A DNA stretch of 64,000 nucleotides from an uncultured Dorea sp. (GTDB lineage: Bacteria; Bacillota; Clostridia; Lachnospirales; Lachnospiraceae). Positions 54,288 to 64,000 of the stretch are shown here, one piece after another; the stretch's first letter is position 1; the number at the start of each line of letters is the position of its first letter. The DNA lies in NCBI GenBank assembly GCA_910578495.1, contig CAJTRE010000007.1, forward strand, positions 1-64,000, given 5' to 3'. Below the pieces are notes generated by a model. That model searched no databases. It was not told the origin of the DNA and saw nothing but the letters and a program-made list of their open reading frames with translations. Position numbers and translations under genes: made by a program.

Positions 54288-55781
54288 TTAGAAGCTTTTA
54301 CTCTGGAAAATAATCGTGTTTTTCTCATATTTGGCTTCAAACGTTGCCTGAATCGATAATTTTTTAAATTGTTTCATATCTACAGTTCCGATCATGACCG
54401 AGGTGTGCGCCTGACAGCCTTTTAATTTTGGAAGCTGTTTAAGAGCAAGCTGTGCGGTTGGGTTGGAAGCTGCGCTTACTGACAATGCAATGAGTACTTC
54501 GTCTGTGTGGAGTCTTGGATTCTTGCTTCCAAGATATTGGATCTTTAGTTTCTGAATCGGCTCAATTGCTTCCGGAGAAATTACATGTACTTCATGGTCA
54601 ATCCCTGCCAGCTCCTTCAAGGCATTCAAAAGGAGGGCGGCAGAGGCGCCAAGAAGCTTGGACGTTTTGCCGGTAATAATACGCCCATCCTGTAGTTCCA
54701 ACGCTGCGGCCGGGGCTCCGGTTTCTTTTGCGCGGTTAAGCGCAGCATCAACGACCGGGCGGTCGTGAACGGTGATACCGGACTGATTCATAAGCATTTC
54801 CAGTTTATAAACTTCCTCATCGGAACATGCACCCAGAAGATGACGTCTTAAAGAGTCATAATATCTGCGGATAATTTCTTGATGGGAGGCATTTCTGCAT
54901 ACGTCGTCGTCGCAGATACAGTTTCCCGCCATATTTACTCCCATATCAGTGGGGGACTTGTATGGACTTTTATTATAAATGCGCTCAAACATAGCATTTA
55001 ATACAGGGAAAATCTCTACATCGCGGTTGTAGTTGACCGTTGTTTCTCCGTAAGCTTCCAGATGGAACGGATCGATCATGTTGACATCGTTAAGATCGGC
55101 AGTTGCCGCTTCATATGCCAGATTGACCGGATGTTTCAGTGGAATGTTCCAGATTGGAAATGTTTCGAATTTGGCATATCCTGCGCGAATTCCTCTTTGA
55201 TGCTCGTGGTAGAGCTGGGAGAGGCAGACCGCCATTTTTCCGCTTCCGGGACCGGGAGCAGTGACGACGATCAGAGGTCTGGATGTTTCGATATAATCAT
55301 TTTTACCATATCCTTCCTCACTTACAATATGTGGGATGTTGGATGGATAACCGGAAATCATGTAGTGGCGGTAAACCTTGATTCCCAGTTTCTTCAGGCG
55401 GTTTTTAAATAAAGCAGCGCTTTTTTGCCCACTGCATTTAGTAATGACAACGCTTCCTACATATAAACCATGGTCTTTGAAGATAGACATAAGCCGGAGT
55501 ACATCCAGATCATAAGTGATCCCTAAGTCGCCCCGTACTTTATTTTTTTCGATGTCTTCTGCACTGATGACAATTACAATTTCCGCCTGGTCAGAAAGCT
55601 GCATCAGCATACGCATCTTGCTGTCCGGCTGAAAACCCGGCAATACACGTGACGCATGATAATCATCGAAAAGTTTCCCACCAAATTCCAGATAAAGCTT
55701 GTTGTCAAATTGGCTGATTCTCTCTCTGATGTGCGTAGATTGTGTTTGCAAATATTTGTCGTTGTCAAATCCTATGTTCAT
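54288..55781 (-). CDS. DUF1846 family protein
   Basis: A 497-residue cytosolic protein matching DUF1846 over its length (starts MNIGFDNDKY; contains VTAPGPGSGKMAVCLSQLYHE, which resembles a P-loop, and DMGVNMAGNCI). Structures of relatives exist but the activity is not established. It is a single gene, divergent from ftsH. Confidence 0.85.
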   Translation of the reverse strand: MNIGFDNDKYLQTQSTHIRERISQFDNKLYLEFGGKLFDDYHASRVLPGFQPDSKMRMLMQLSDQAEIVIVISAEDIEKNKVRGDLGITYDLDVLRLMSIFKDHGLYVGSVVITKCSGQKSAALFKNRLKKLGIKVYRHYMISGYPSNIPHIVSEEGYGKNDYIETSRPLIVVTAPGPGSGKMAVCLSQLYHEHQRGIRAGYAKFETFPIWNIPLKHPVNLAYEAATADLNDVNMIDPFHLEAYGETTVNYNRDVEIFPVLNAMFERIYNKSPYKSPTDMGVNMAGNCICDDDVCRNASHQEIIRRYYDSLRRHLLGACSDEEVYKLEMLMNQSGITVHDRPVVDAALNRAKETGAPAAALELQDGRIITGKTSKLLGASAALLLNALKELAGIDHEVHVISPEAIEPIQKLKIQYLGSKNPRLHTDEVLIALSVSAASNPTAQLALKQLPKLKGCQAHTSVMIGTVDMKQFKKLSIQATFEAKYEKNTIIFQSKSF

Positions 55782-55886
55782 CGTTGTCTCCTTCTACATT
55801 TATAATTCTTTTAAAAGTATGAAATACCTATTTATCCAGTATACTACAAAGTATAGGAAGTTTACAATCTTTTCATAATGTTTTTG

Positions 55887-55915
55887 TTGATTTCTAAGTA
55901 GGCTGTCCGTATAAT
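55887..55915 (+). promoter_or_regulatory. ftsH promoter
   Basis: TTGATT (55887-55892) and a perfect TATAAT (55910-55915) spaced by 17 bases, about 25 bases before the start codon region. Confidence 0.8.
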
Positions 55916-55940
55916 TATAAGGGTATACAGGAGGAGAAAC

Positions 55941-57923
55941 ATGGACAACCAGCAAAATAAAAATAAACAGGAACCTGGCAAGAATAACAAACAGGGATTT
56001 CCTTTCATAATGTTAGTGGCGCTTATTACAACAGTATTGATATTGGCGTTATATCAGTTCCAGGGGAACGGCTCAGATTCAGAGATTTCGTACAACAAAT
56101 TTATGGAGTACGTAGACCGTGGAAAAGTTGATAAAGTAGAGATTCAGAGTGATAAGATTGAAATTACGATGAAAAAAGCCAAGGGAGAATTAAAAGCGAA
56201 GGTATATTATACAGGAATTGTAGCGGATAGTGACCTCCCCGATAAGCTTGAGCGGGCAAATGTGCAGTATGGCAGACAGATTCCGGACACGACTTCTGCT
56301 ATGGTCATGCAGTTTTTAATGGCTTTTCTTCCAATCATTATTCTGGTAGGACTCATCGTATGGTCGACACGCAAGATGGCGAAAGGCGGCATGATGGGAA
56401 TTGGAAAAAGCAATGCGAAGATGTATGTAGAGAAACAGACCGGTGTTTCTTTCCGGGATGTTGCAGGACAGGATGAGGCGAAAGAATCTTTACAGGAAAT
56501 GGTAGAATTTCTCCATGATCCGGGAAAATATACAAGTGTGGGTGCAAAGCTTCCAAAGGGCGCGCTGCTTGTGGGACCTCCGGGAACCGGTAAAACGCTG
56601 CTTGCCAAGGCTGTGGCGGGAGAAGCGAATGTTCCGTTCTTTTCACTAAGCGGTTCGGCTTTTGTGGAAATGTATGTAGGTGTAGGAGCTTCTCGTGTAC
56701 GCGATCTGTTTAAACAGGCGCAGCAGATGGCACCATGTATTATATTTATTGATGAGATTGATGCCATTGGTAAGAGTCGTGACAATCAGCTTGGCAGTAA
56801 TGATGAGCGTGACCAGACGTTGAACCAGCTGCTTGCGGAGATGGATGGTTTTGAATCGAACAAAGGTCTGATTCTTCTGGCTGCGACTAATCGTCCGGAG
56901 ATTTTAGATCCTGCGCTTTTAAGACCGGGACGTTTTGACCGGCGTATCGTTGTGGAAAAACCGGATTTGAAAGGCCGCGTGGATGTCTTAAAGGTTCATT
57001 CTAAAGATGTTAAGATGGATGAGACCGTAGATCTTGAAGCAATTGCTCTGGCAACTTCCGGAGCGGTAGGCTCTGATCTTGCCAATATGATTAACGAGTC
57101 TGCCATTAATGCAGTAAAACATGGAAGGCAGGCAGTTTCACAGAAAGACTTGTTTGAGGCGGTTGAAGTAGTCCTCGTAGGTAAGGAGAAGAAGGACCGT
57201 ATTATGAGTCAGGAAGAACGAAGAATTGTTTCCTACCATGAAGTGGGACATGCGCTTGTAAGCGCACTTCAAAAAGACGCAGAGCCGGTACAGAAGATTA
57301 CGATTGTGCCGCGTACTATGGGAGCATTAGGCTACGTGATGCAGACCCCGGAGGAAGAAAAATTCTTAAATACTAAGAAAGAATTAGAGACAATGCTGGT
57401 AGGTATGCTGGCGGGACGCGCGGCGGAAGAGATTGTATTTGATACGGTTACAACAGGCGCTTCTAATGATATTGAGAAAGCGACGAAGGTTGCGCGGGCG
57501 ATGATCACACAGTATGGTATGAGCGAGAAATTCGGCCTGATTGGTCTGGAATCGGTGCAGAACCGATATCTGGATGGAAGGCCGGTAAGTAACTGCGGTC
57601 AGCAGACGGCTTCAGAGATTGATCAGGAAGTCATGCGGATGTTAAAAGAGGCTTATGAGGAAGCCAAGAGACTCTTAAGTGAGCATAGAAAGTCATTGGA
57701 TGAAATTGCAGATTTCTTGATTCAGAAAGAGACAATTACCGGTAAAGAGTTTATGGAGATCTTCCATAAAGTAGAAGGGATCGATCCGGAAAAGGCAGGA
57801 GAGAAAGCCCAGGAGCGTATTACAATGATACCTGTGGAGACACCGGAGGAAGAGACATCTGCAGAGATTGAGAATACAGAAGAAATGGAAAATGAAAGTG
57901 AAGCCACAGAGGCAGAGGAATAA
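55941..57923 (+). CDS. ftsH: ATP-dependent zinc metalloprotease FtsH
   Basis: A 660-residue membrane AAA protease that degrades misfolded or short-lived membrane and cytosolic proteins as a hexamer. Two membrane segments (about 20-40 and 118-138) frame an outside domain. The AAA domain has GPPGTGKT, Walker B IIFIDEIDAIG and the second-region RPGRFDR. The zinc site is HEVGH (Val where most have Ala; both His and Glu are kept). The C-terminus is acidic. GGAGGAG lies 6 bases before the ATG. Confidence 0.95.
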   Translation: MDNQQNKNKQEPGKNNKQGFPFIMLVALITTVLILALYQFQGNGSDSEISYNKFMEYVDRGKVDKVEIQSDKIEITMKKAKGELKAKVYYTGIVADSDLPDKLERANVQYGRQIPDTTSAMVMQFLMAFLPIIILVGLIVWSTRKMAKGGMMGIGKSNAKMYVEKQTGVSFRDVAGQDEAKESLQEMVEFLHDPGKYTSVGAKLPKGALLVGPPGTGKTLLAKAVAGEANVPFFSLSGSAFVEMYVGVGASRVRDLFKQAQQMAPCIIFIDEIDAIGKSRDNQLGSNDERDQTLNQLLAEMDGFESNKGLILLAATNRPEILDPALLRPGRFDRRIVVEKPDLKGRVDVLKVHSKDVKMDETVDLEAIALATSGAVGSDLANMINESAINAVKHGRQAVSQKDLFEAVEVVLVGKEKKDRIMSQEERRIVSYHEVGHALVSALQKDAEPVQKITIVPRTMGALGYVMQTPEEEKFLNTKKELETMLVGMLAGRAAEEIVFDTVTTGASNDIEKATKVARAMITQYGMSEKFGLIGLESVQNRYLDGRPVSNCGQQTASEIDQEVMRMLKEAYEEAKRLLSEHRKSLDEIADFLIQKETITGKEFMEIFHKVEGIDPEKAGEKAQERITMIPVETPEEETSAEIENTEEMENESEATEAEE

Positions 57924-57932
57924 AGGATAGAA

Positions 57933-57965
57933 AGGATGGTGGATCGACATTCACCATCCTTTTTC
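57933..57965 (+). terminator. Terminator between ftsH and uvrC
   Basis: AGGATGGTG (57933-57941) pairs with CACCATCCT (57952-57960), followed by TTTTT. Confidence 0.85.
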
Positions 57966-57976
57966 GGGTAATGGTT

Positions 57977-59815
57977 ATGTTTGATATTCAAGAAGAATTA
58001 AAAAAACTTCCGGGTAAGCCCGGGGTATATATTATGCATGATGAAAAGGATGCAATCATATATGTTGGTAAAGCGATTAGTCTGAAAAACCGAGTGCGTC
58101 AGTATTTCCAGAGCAGCCGTAATAAAGGTGCGAAGATTGAGCAGATGGTGACGCATATTCGCAGGTTTGAGTATATTGTGACGGATTCAGAATTGGAAGC
58201 GCTTGTGTTAGAGTGTAACCTGATCAAGGAGCACCATCCAAAGTATAATACAATGTTAATGGATGATAAATCTTATCCGTTTATTAAAGTGACAGTGGAT
58301 GAGCCGTTTCCGAGAATCATGCTGGCAAGGAAGATGGTGAAAGATAAATCCAGATATTTTGGCCCGTACACAAGCGTGGGAGCTGTGAAAGATACGATTG
58401 AGTTGATTCGAAAGCTTTATCATATACGAAGCTGTAACCGGAAACTTCCGAAAGATGCAGGGAAAGAACGTCCTTGTCTGAATTATCACATTCATCAGTG
58501 CCACGCTCCCTGCCAGGGATACATTTCTAAGGAGGAGTACCGCAAATCTGTTACAGAAGTGCTTCAGTTTCTAAATGGAAAGTATGATCTTATTTTAAAA
58601 GAACTGGAAAGTAAAATGCAAGAGGCGTCTGAAGCGTTGGAATTTGAGAGAGCGCTGGAATACAGGGAATTATTATTCAGTGTACAGAAAATTGCACAGA
58701 AACAGAAGATTACCGATACTGCTGGAGAGGACAGGGATGTTCTGGCGACTGCGGTAGAAGAGGAAGATGGAGTTGTGCAAGTGTTCTTTATACGAAGCGG
58801 AAGGTTGATCGGCAGGGATCATTTTTATCTGAAAATCAGCCGGGGAGAGCAGGAGAAAGAAGTGCTCTCCAGCTTTATCAAGCAGTTTTATGCGGGGACA
58901 CCTTATATACCGGCGGAGATTATGCTGCCGGAAGAGATAGAAGACGGAGAAGTTATTGAAGAATGGCTGACAGCCAGACGTGGACATAAAGTGCATATCA
59001 GAGTTCCTAAGAAAGGAACAAAGGAAAAGCTGGTGGAGCTTGCGGCTAAGAATGCGGCAATGGTTTTGAGTACGGATAAGGAACGATTGAAAAGAGAGGA
59101 AGGACGTACCATCGGGGCGGTTAAGGAGCTTGAGAAGCTCTTAGGCTTAAAAGGAATCGTCCGCATGGAGGCTTATGATATTTCCAATACCAGCGGTTTT
59201 GCTTCAGTAGGCTCCATGATCGTCTATGAACGGGGAAAACCAAAGCGGAATGATTATCGGAAGTTCAAGATTAAGGGCGTACAGGGGGCGGACGATTATG
59301 CCAGCATGGAGGAAGTTCTTACCCGCAGGTTTACCCATGGACTGAAGGAACAGGAAGAGGGGAAGGAACTTGGAGGTTTTACGGCATTTCCCGATCTTAT
59401 TATGATGGACGGTGGAAGAGGTCAAGTAAATATTGCTGTTCAGGTGTTGGAGCGATTAGGGCTTGAGATTCCGGTCTGCGGTATGGTGAAAGACGATAAT
59501 CACCGGACGAGAGGGCTTTATTATCAGAATGTGGAGATTCCTATAGACAAGCATTCTGAAGGATTTCGGCTTATTACGAGAATACAGGATGAGGCGCATC
59601 GGTTTGCGATTACATTTCACAGGCAGCTTCGGAGTAAGAATCAGATTCATTCTGTTCTGGATGATATTCCGGGTGTAGGGCTAGCGAGGAGAAAAGATCT
59701 CATGAAACATTTTGCCGATATAGAGGCGGTTAAAAACGCCACAGTGGAGGAGCTTGCAAAATTACCATCTATGAATGAGAAGTCGGCACAAAACGTGTAC
59801 AATTTTTTTCATTAA
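57977..59815 (+). CDS. uvrC: Excinuclease ABC subunit C
   Basis: A 612-residue nucleotide-excision repair nuclease that cuts both sides of a lesion within UvrABC. The N-terminal GIY-YIG domain is visible (GVYIMHD, IIYVGKAISLKNRVRQYF region), then a UvrB-contact helix pair (about 200-235), the RNase H-like C-terminal nuclease (AYDISNTSG, MMDGGRGQ) and two HhH motifs (IPGVGLARR, then PSMNEKSA). I use the second of two close Met codons. Confidence 0.93.
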   Translation: MFDIQEELKKLPGKPGVYIMHDEKDAIIYVGKAISLKNRVRQYFQSSRNKGAKIEQMVTHIRRFEYIVTDSELEALVLECNLIKEHHPKYNTMLMDDKSYPFIKVTVDEPFPRIMLARKMVKDKSRYFGPYTSVGAVKDTIELIRKLYHIRSCNRKLPKDAGKERPCLNYHIHQCHAPCQGYISKEEYRKSVTEVLQFLNGKYDLILKELESKMQEASEALEFERALEYRELLFSVQKIAQKQKITDTAGEDRDVLATAVEEEDGVVQVFFIRSGRLIGRDHFYLKISRGEQEKEVLSSFIKQFYAGTPYIPAEIMLPEEIEDGEVIEEWLTARRGHKVHIRVPKKGTKEKLVELAAKNAAMVLSTDKERLKREEGRTIGAVKELEKLLGLKGIVRMEAYDISNTSGFASVGSMIVYERGKPKRNDYRKFKIKGVQGADDYASMEEVLTRRFTHGLKEQEEGKELGGFTAFPDLIMMDGGRGQVNIAVQVLERLGLEIPVCGMVKDDNHRTRGLYYQNVEIPIDKHSEGFRLITRIQDEAHRFAITFHRQLRSKNQIHSVLDDIPGVGLARRKDLMKHFADIEAVKNATVEELAKLPSMNEKSAQNVYNFFH

Positions 59816-59935
59816 TGTGGTATAATTCTTAGATGAAGGAAAGTGACGGGTGTGCTTGCACAAACTGTCATTTGACGAGAAAACCATCGAGACGTAAGTC
59901 AAGATGGTATACTGTGGATAGAAGAGGAGAACGTC

Positions 59936-60862
59936 ATGGCAAATAGTGTGAAACTGCAAAAAATAGTTGAAAAACTGAATTTGAAAAATCTTACGCCGGA
60001 TGTGGATATGACGGATAAGAATGTGGTTGTACCGGATATTAACCGTCCGTCTTTGCAGCTTACCGGGTTTTTCGAGCATTTTGCTTCTGATCGTATACAA
60101 ATTATCGGATACGTAGAGTATACATTTTTGGAGGGATTGAGTACAGAGGAAAAAGAGAGAATCTATGATATGCTGTTGTCTTATAAAATCCCATGCATCA
60201 TATTCAGCAGGAGTCTGAAACCGGATCAAATGCTCGTTGAGAAAGCGGAGAAAGTTAATATCCCTGTATTTTCTACGGATATGAAAACATCTGCATTTAC
60301 GGCAGAGATCGTCCGCTGGTTGAATGTGGAGCTGGCGCCCTGTATTTCCATTCATGGTGTGTTAGTGGATGTATATGGTATCGGGGTACTGATCATGGGT
60401 GAGAGCGGGATTGGAAAGAGTGAGGCTGCATTGGAGCTTATTAAGAGAGGGCATCGTCTTGTCAGTGATGATGTGGTGGAGATTCGGAAAGTCAGTGGCG
60501 AGACGTTGGTTGGACGGGCTCCGGATATTACCAGGAATTTTATTGAGCTTCGAGGAATTGGAATTGTGGACGTTAAGATGCTGTACGGTGTTCAGAGTGT
60601 AAGGGAGACTCAGAATATTGATCTGGTCATCACACTGGAAGAGTGGGATAAGGAGAAAGAATATGACCGCTTGGGACTGGAGCAGGAATATACGGAATTT
60701 CTTGGAAATAAAGTAGTCTGCCATCAGCTTCCGATTCGGCCGGGACGTAATCTTGCTATTATTGTTGAAACTGCCGCAATTAACCACAGACAGAAACGTA
60801 TGGGCTACAATGCGGCGCAGGAACTATATAAACGTGTACAACAGAACATGACGAGAAAGTAG
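59936..60862 (+). CDS. hprK: HPr kinase/phosphorylase
   Basis: A 308-residue bifunctional enzyme that phosphorylates HPr on Ser46 when glycolytic intermediates are high and removes it when phosphate is high, the switch of carbon catabolite repression. Walker A GESGIGKS (155-162), His140 in SIHGVLVDV, VSDDVVEI and the signature ELRGIGIVDV are all present. Its target in this window, the fru-operon HPr, lacks Ser46, so its substrate must lie elsewhere. It is followed after 16 bases by the glucokinase gene. Confidence 0.94.
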   Translation: MANSVKLQKIVEKLNLKNLTPDVDMTDKNVVVPDINRPSLQLTGFFEHFASDRIQIIGYVEYTFLEGLSTEEKERIYDMLLSYKIPCIIFSRSLKPDQMLVEKAEKVNIPVFSTDMKTSAFTAEIVRWLNVELAPCISIHGVLVDVYGIGVLIMGESGIGKSEAALELIKRGHRLVSDDVVEIRKVSGETLVGRAPDITRNFIELRGIGIVDVKMLYGVQSVRETQNIDLVITLEEWDKEKEYDRLGLEQEYTEFLGNKVVCHQLPIRPGRNLAIIVETAAINHRQKRMGYNAAQELYKRVQQNMTRK

Positions 60863-60878
60863 AGGTGTCAAGTATTAT

Positions 60879-61814
60879 ATGAAATATTGTGTTGGTGTAG
60901 ATATTGGCGGAACAACTGTTAAGTTGGGGATTTTTCAAACAGACGGAACAATCCTTGATAAGTGGGAGATTCTAACAAGAACAGAAAATGCCGGAGTAGA
61001 GATTCTTCCGGATATTGCAAAATCTATTGAAGAAAAGCGTGTGGAACAAAATATAGAGACGGAAGATATTCTCGGTATTGGAGTTGGAGTGCCGGCTCCG
61101 GTAGATAGTTTCGGTGTAGTTAAAAATACAGCGAATCTGGGCTGGGGGTATAAAGAAGTAAAGCGTGAACTGGAAGAGATTACCGGATATGTAGTGGCAG
61201 TTGGAAACGATGCAAATATGGCGGCTCTTGGTGAGATGTGGCTTGGTTCCGGTCATGGACAGAAAAATATGGTGATGGTGACACTTGGCACAGGAGTCGG
61301 CGGCGGGGTTATTATCGACGGACGGCCGCTTGTAGGAAAAAATGGAGCGGGTGGAGAGATTGGCCATATTCTGGCAAACAGACAGGAGAGAGATAAGTGC
61401 GGCTGTGGAAAGAAAGGCTGTCTGGAGCAGTATGCTTCGGCAAGCGGAATTGCAAGACTGGCACGAATCCGTCTTGCCAGAAACAATGACTGGAGCCTTC
61501 TTCGTGACAAACAGAAAATAACTGCCAAGGAAGTGTTTGATGCATTGAAAGAAGGTGATAAAGTGGCGGAAGATATTGTGGAAGAATTCGGAGCATACCT
61601 TGGTTATGCGCTGGCTGATGTGGCCGCTATTGTAGATCCGGCCGTTATTGTGATCGGAGGCGGCGTGTCAAAGGCTGGCCCGATTATTCTTCAGTATATC
61701 AAGAAATATTTTTTGGAAAAAGCTTTTTTTGCCAATGAGGGAACAGAATTTATTATCGCAGTTCTCGGAAATGATGCAGGAATCTGTGGAGCGGCAAAGA
61801 TGATTTTAGGATAA
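60879..61814 (+). CDS. glcK: ROK-family glucokinase
   Basis: A 311-residue kinase that phosphorylates glucose to glucose 6-phosphate. DIGGTTVKLG binds ATP, the catalytic Asp lies in GNDANMAALGE, and the zinc-binding CGCGKKGCLEQ motif identifies the ROK family. It is close behind hprK, probably in one transcript, linking glucose flux to HPr control. Confidence 0.9.
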   Translation: MKYCVGVDIGGTTVKLGIFQTDGTILDKWEILTRTENAGVEILPDIAKSIEEKRVEQNIETEDILGIGVGVPAPVDSFGVVKNTANLGWGYKEVKRELEEITGYVVAVGNDANMAALGEMWLGSGHGQKNMVMVTLGTGVGGGVIIDGRPLVGKNGAGGEIGHILANRQERDKCGCGKKGCLEQYASASGIARLARIRLARNNDWSLLRDKQKITAKEVFDALKEGDKVAEDIVEEFGAYLGYALADVAAIVDPAVIVIGGGVSKAGPIILQYIKKYFLEKAFFANEGTEFIIAVLGNDAGICGAAKMILG

Positions 61815-61847
61815 TGTAATTTGGAACAGCATATATGAAAGTATAAA

Positions 61848-61895
61848 ATAACCCTCCAAACTGAGTGATTTTTTCACATCAGCTTGGAGGGTTAT
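61848..61895. terminator. Bidirectional terminator between glucokinase and PBP genes
   Basis: ATAACCCTCCAA (61848-61859) pairs with TTGGAGGGTTAT (61884-61895); the loop between is 24 bases and partly self-paired. Confidence 0.8.
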
Positions 61896-61926
61896 CGTAT
61901 TTAAAAAGTTTCTTTAGTATATCTAT

Positions 61927-64000
61927 TTACTGAGTTGTCCCCGGATCTGTTGGAGTTGTAGGATCTGTTGGTGGAGTCGGGGTAGGATCCGGAGTTGGAG
62001 TAGGATCCGGAGTCGGAGTCGGTTTTTCTTCCGGCTTTTGCTCTGGTTTTTGTTCCGGTTTCTGTTCCGGTTTTTGCTCCGGTTTCTGCTCCGGTTTTTG
62101 TTCTGGTTTTGTCGGTTTTTTATCCGGATTTTCCTTGTCAGGCGTTTCTTTGTCTGGCTCTTCTGTGTCCGGCTCTTCTGTATCCGGTTCTTCCTCGTCT
62201 TCGTCGTCCGGCTCTTCTTTCTCATCTTTAGTGTAATCTGCATGACCGTTACAAACTTCAGTTGGTGCGGTACCCTCTGCAAAGAGTTCAGATTTGGAAG
62301 GACACTTTCCAGCTACAGCCAATTTGCCGGATAGAGTACAGACTGTCCGCTTCTCCAGACCTTTCTCTGTATCAAATTCCTGACGTTCCAGATCTTCGTG
62401 GATACGGCTCATAATACCTCGCCATAGGCGGAATCGGAAACTAGTGTCAGAGTTACATTCTTTATTGTCGTCATATCCGCCCCATACTGCACATGTATAG
62501 TATGGCGTATATCCGCAGAACCACAAGTCCTTGTTGGAAGTTGTAGTACCTGTCTTACCTGCGACCGGCATATTGTAAAGCTGACAGGAACGGCCTGTAC
62601 CGCTTGTTACAACAGTTTCCATAGCGCTTGTAAGAAGAGAAGCCGTTCCTTCTTTCAGCGCCCGATGAGATTCGCCGGGATTCTCTAACAGTACGTTACC
62701 GTCATGATCTACAATCTTTGTATAGAAAGTAGGAGAATTGTATTTTCCACCGTTGGCGATTGCTGCAAAAGCAGAACACAGTTCGTAGTTATACACACCG
62801 TCGGTCAGACCGCCGAGCGCTAAAGTTTCATTAATATCACTGTAAATTCCGTCCTTGGTCTTTTTCTCTTTGACCAGAGTACTGATTCCAAGCTTTTCGC
62901 AATATTCAAATCCTAACTCCTGAGAAATTTCATTACTTACTTTAACGGCGCACACATTAATGGAACTTGCGATAGCCTGACGGTAAGTTACGTTTCCCTT
63001 ATAAGAGCTGCTGGCATTTCTGATATTTCTACCGTTTTTATATTTGTAAGGCTCGTCTTTAACAATCGTAGAAAGAGATTTACCACATGCATCCAGCGCC
63101 GGTGCATAAGCTGCAAGAACTTTGAATGTAGAACCAGGCTGACGTTTAGAACCTTTGTATGCGCGGTTCAAACTGAGACTGGTGCTTTTCTTGCCGCGTC
63201 CTCCGACCATAGCTTTTACTTCGCCTGTTTTCTGATCCATAATGGTTACAGAAGCTTGTGGCTGAGGAGTGATGTTGATTGCTTCGTCATAAGTATCGCC
63301 CTTTTTGGCAATCGTCTTTTTCCATTCTTTTACCATGGCTTTTGCCTCGTCCTTACTGGAATAGAGAAGTCCCTGTTTTTTGCCATGTTTTTCCTTGGCG
63401 TATTTTTTAACATGACCGGAACTATAGTTTTCTACCGTTCCGTCTGCTCTTGTGACGGTCAGTGCATAATCCAGTCCCCATTCTTTCAGATATGGATAGT
63501 TCTCGTCTTTGTTCATTTCTGAATCACAGATTTTCTGCATTGCCTTATTCTGTGTAGAATAGATATTCAAGCCACCGCTGTAAACAGCATTATAAGCCTG
63601 TGTCTCTGTGTAACCAAGCTGATCTTGCAGATCCTTCATCACCTGATCGGAGAGAGCATCAACAAAATAAGAAGTCGGTTTTTTTGCTTCTGTTTTGTTG
63701 TTGACTTTTTGAATTCGGTCATAAAGCTTGTCTTTCATTGCTTTATTATATGCGTCTTTGCTGATATATCCCTGTTCCAGCATATTATTTAATACGCTTT
63801 TTCGTCTTTTTGCATTGTCCTTAGGGTTGGTCACCGGGTTGTATCCGGATGGATTCTGTGTAATTGCAGCGATACAGGCGCTTTCGGAAAGAGTGAGTTC
63901 AGATACGTCTTTGCCGAAATATCGTTTTGCGGCTGACTGTACGCCGAGACAGTTTTGTCCTAAGTTGATCGTATTCATGTAGCTTTCCAGAATCTCTTCC
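61927..64000 (-). CDS. Class A penicillin-binding protein, 5' end outside the window
   Basis: A bifunctional peptidoglycan glycosyltransferase/transpeptidase; at least 683 residues are visible and the frame continues past the window edge, so the membrane anchor and most of the glycosyltransferase domain are missing here. The transpeptidase has STFK (in RQPGSTFKV), SSIN (SxN) and KTGTT, all intact. The C-terminus is low-complexity: an acidic stretch, then six EQKP units and repeated DPTPTP units, likely to span or bind the wall. Confidence 0.9.
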   Translation of the reverse strand, partial: EEILESYMNTINLGQNCLGVQSAAKRYFGKDVSELTLSESACIAAITQNPSGYNPVTNPKDNAKRRKSVLNNMLEQGYISKDAYNKAMKDKLYDRIQKVNNKTEAKKPTSYFVDALSDQVMKDLQDQLGYTETQAYNAVYSGGLNIYSTQNKAMQKICDSEMNKDENYPYLKEWGLDYALTVTRADGTVENYSSGHVKKYAKEKHGKKQGLLYSSKDEAKAMVKEWKKTIAKKGDTYDEAINITPQPQASVTIMDQKTGEVKAMVGGRGKKSTSLSLNRAYKGSKRQPGSTFKVLAAYAPALDACGKSLSTIVKDEPYKYKNGRNIRNASSSYKGNVTYRQAIASSINVCAVKVSNEISQELGFEYCEKLGISTLVKEKKTKDGIYSDINETLALGGLTDGVYNYELCSAFAAIANGGKYNSPTFYTKIVDHDGNVLLENPGESHRALKEGTASLLTSAMETVVTSGTGRSCQLYNMPVAGKTGTTTSNKDLWFCGYTPYYTCAVWGGYDDNKECNSDTSFRFRLWRGIMSRIHEDLERQEFDTEKGLEKRTVCTLSGKLAVAGKCPSKSELFAEGTAPTEVCNGHADYTKDEKEEPDDEDEEEPDTEEPDTEEPDKETPDKENPDKKPTKPEQKPEQKPEQKPEQKPEQKPEQKPEEKPTPTPDPTPTPDPTPTPPTDPTTPTDPGTTQ

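Noticed and set aside
61960..62110. Short regular repeats that could suggest a CRISPR array
   Set aside because: Units are contiguous, 12-18 bases, without unique spacers, and are in frame with the PBP tail.
61923..62282. A Lys/Arg/Asn-rich frame overlapping the PBP tail
   Set aside because: It is the shifted reading of the EQKP and DPTPTP repeats and has no separate support.

Overview
The window looks like a chromosome segment of a Gram-positive, low- to mid-GC anaerobe of the Clostridia, most likely Lachnospiraceae. This rests on gene content (DUF1836, DUF975, DUF1846, HPr kinase, a CyuA-type desulfidase, YerC/TrpR-like regulator, PdaA-type deacetylase, Fn3/Ig-like surface proteins) and on gene style: strong AGGAGG ribosome sites, some TTG and GTG starts, and tight operons. 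No rRNA, tRNA or CRISPR array was recognised.

Layout. Positions 1-27904 are core: two small or secreted proteins, then a fructose block in which an Enzyme I paralogue lies upstream of a fruR-pfkB-fruA-ptsH-ptsI operon. A purine-type permease, an ABC-F ATPase, a DUF975 protein, an esterase with a membrane-anchored acyltransferase-like partner, pdaA, an SDR, an orphan substrate-binding lipoprotein, cyuA, pcrA, an NYN/OST-HTH protein and rlmD follow. Three copies of a MITE-like repeat with 8-bp target duplications sit between genes here. Positions 27905-44724 are an accessory island that starts exactly at the 3' end of rlmD. It carries remnants of a mobilizable element (MobV relaxase, J-domain protein, Xre regulator, Ig-like secreted protein), a frameshifted IS110 element, two restriction-modification loci and a decayed IS1182-like element. 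Positions 44755-64000 return to core: an ECF S component and kinase, a two-component/ABC-transporter operon, NUDIX, VOC, asparaginase, PHP, ftsH, uvrC, hprK, a ROK glucokinase and the 3' part of a class A PBP.

How the genes work together. FruR, PfkB, FruA, HPr and Enzyme I form a self-contained fructose uptake module, and the HPr in it has Arg instead of the regulatory Ser at position 46. hprK and the glucokinase, about 50 kb away, belong to the general sugar-control circuit. The response regulator, ABC ATPase, permease and histidine kinase form an operon of the peptide-antibiotic sensing and export type.

Most unusual region: 34.5-39.5 kb. Two beta-class SPPY methyltransferases run convergently against a PD-(D/E)XK nuclease and a 380-codon protein whose motifs match the tRNA-guanine transglycosylase (TGT/DpdA) fold, the latter split by one base in a homopolymer. 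An IS1182-like element has jumped into the terminator the two operons once shared. Directly beyond lies a second, AlwI-like system in which both methylase genes and the nuclease gene each carry a single inactivating lesion. The core genes around the island are intact, so the broken genes look like true decay rather than poor sequence.
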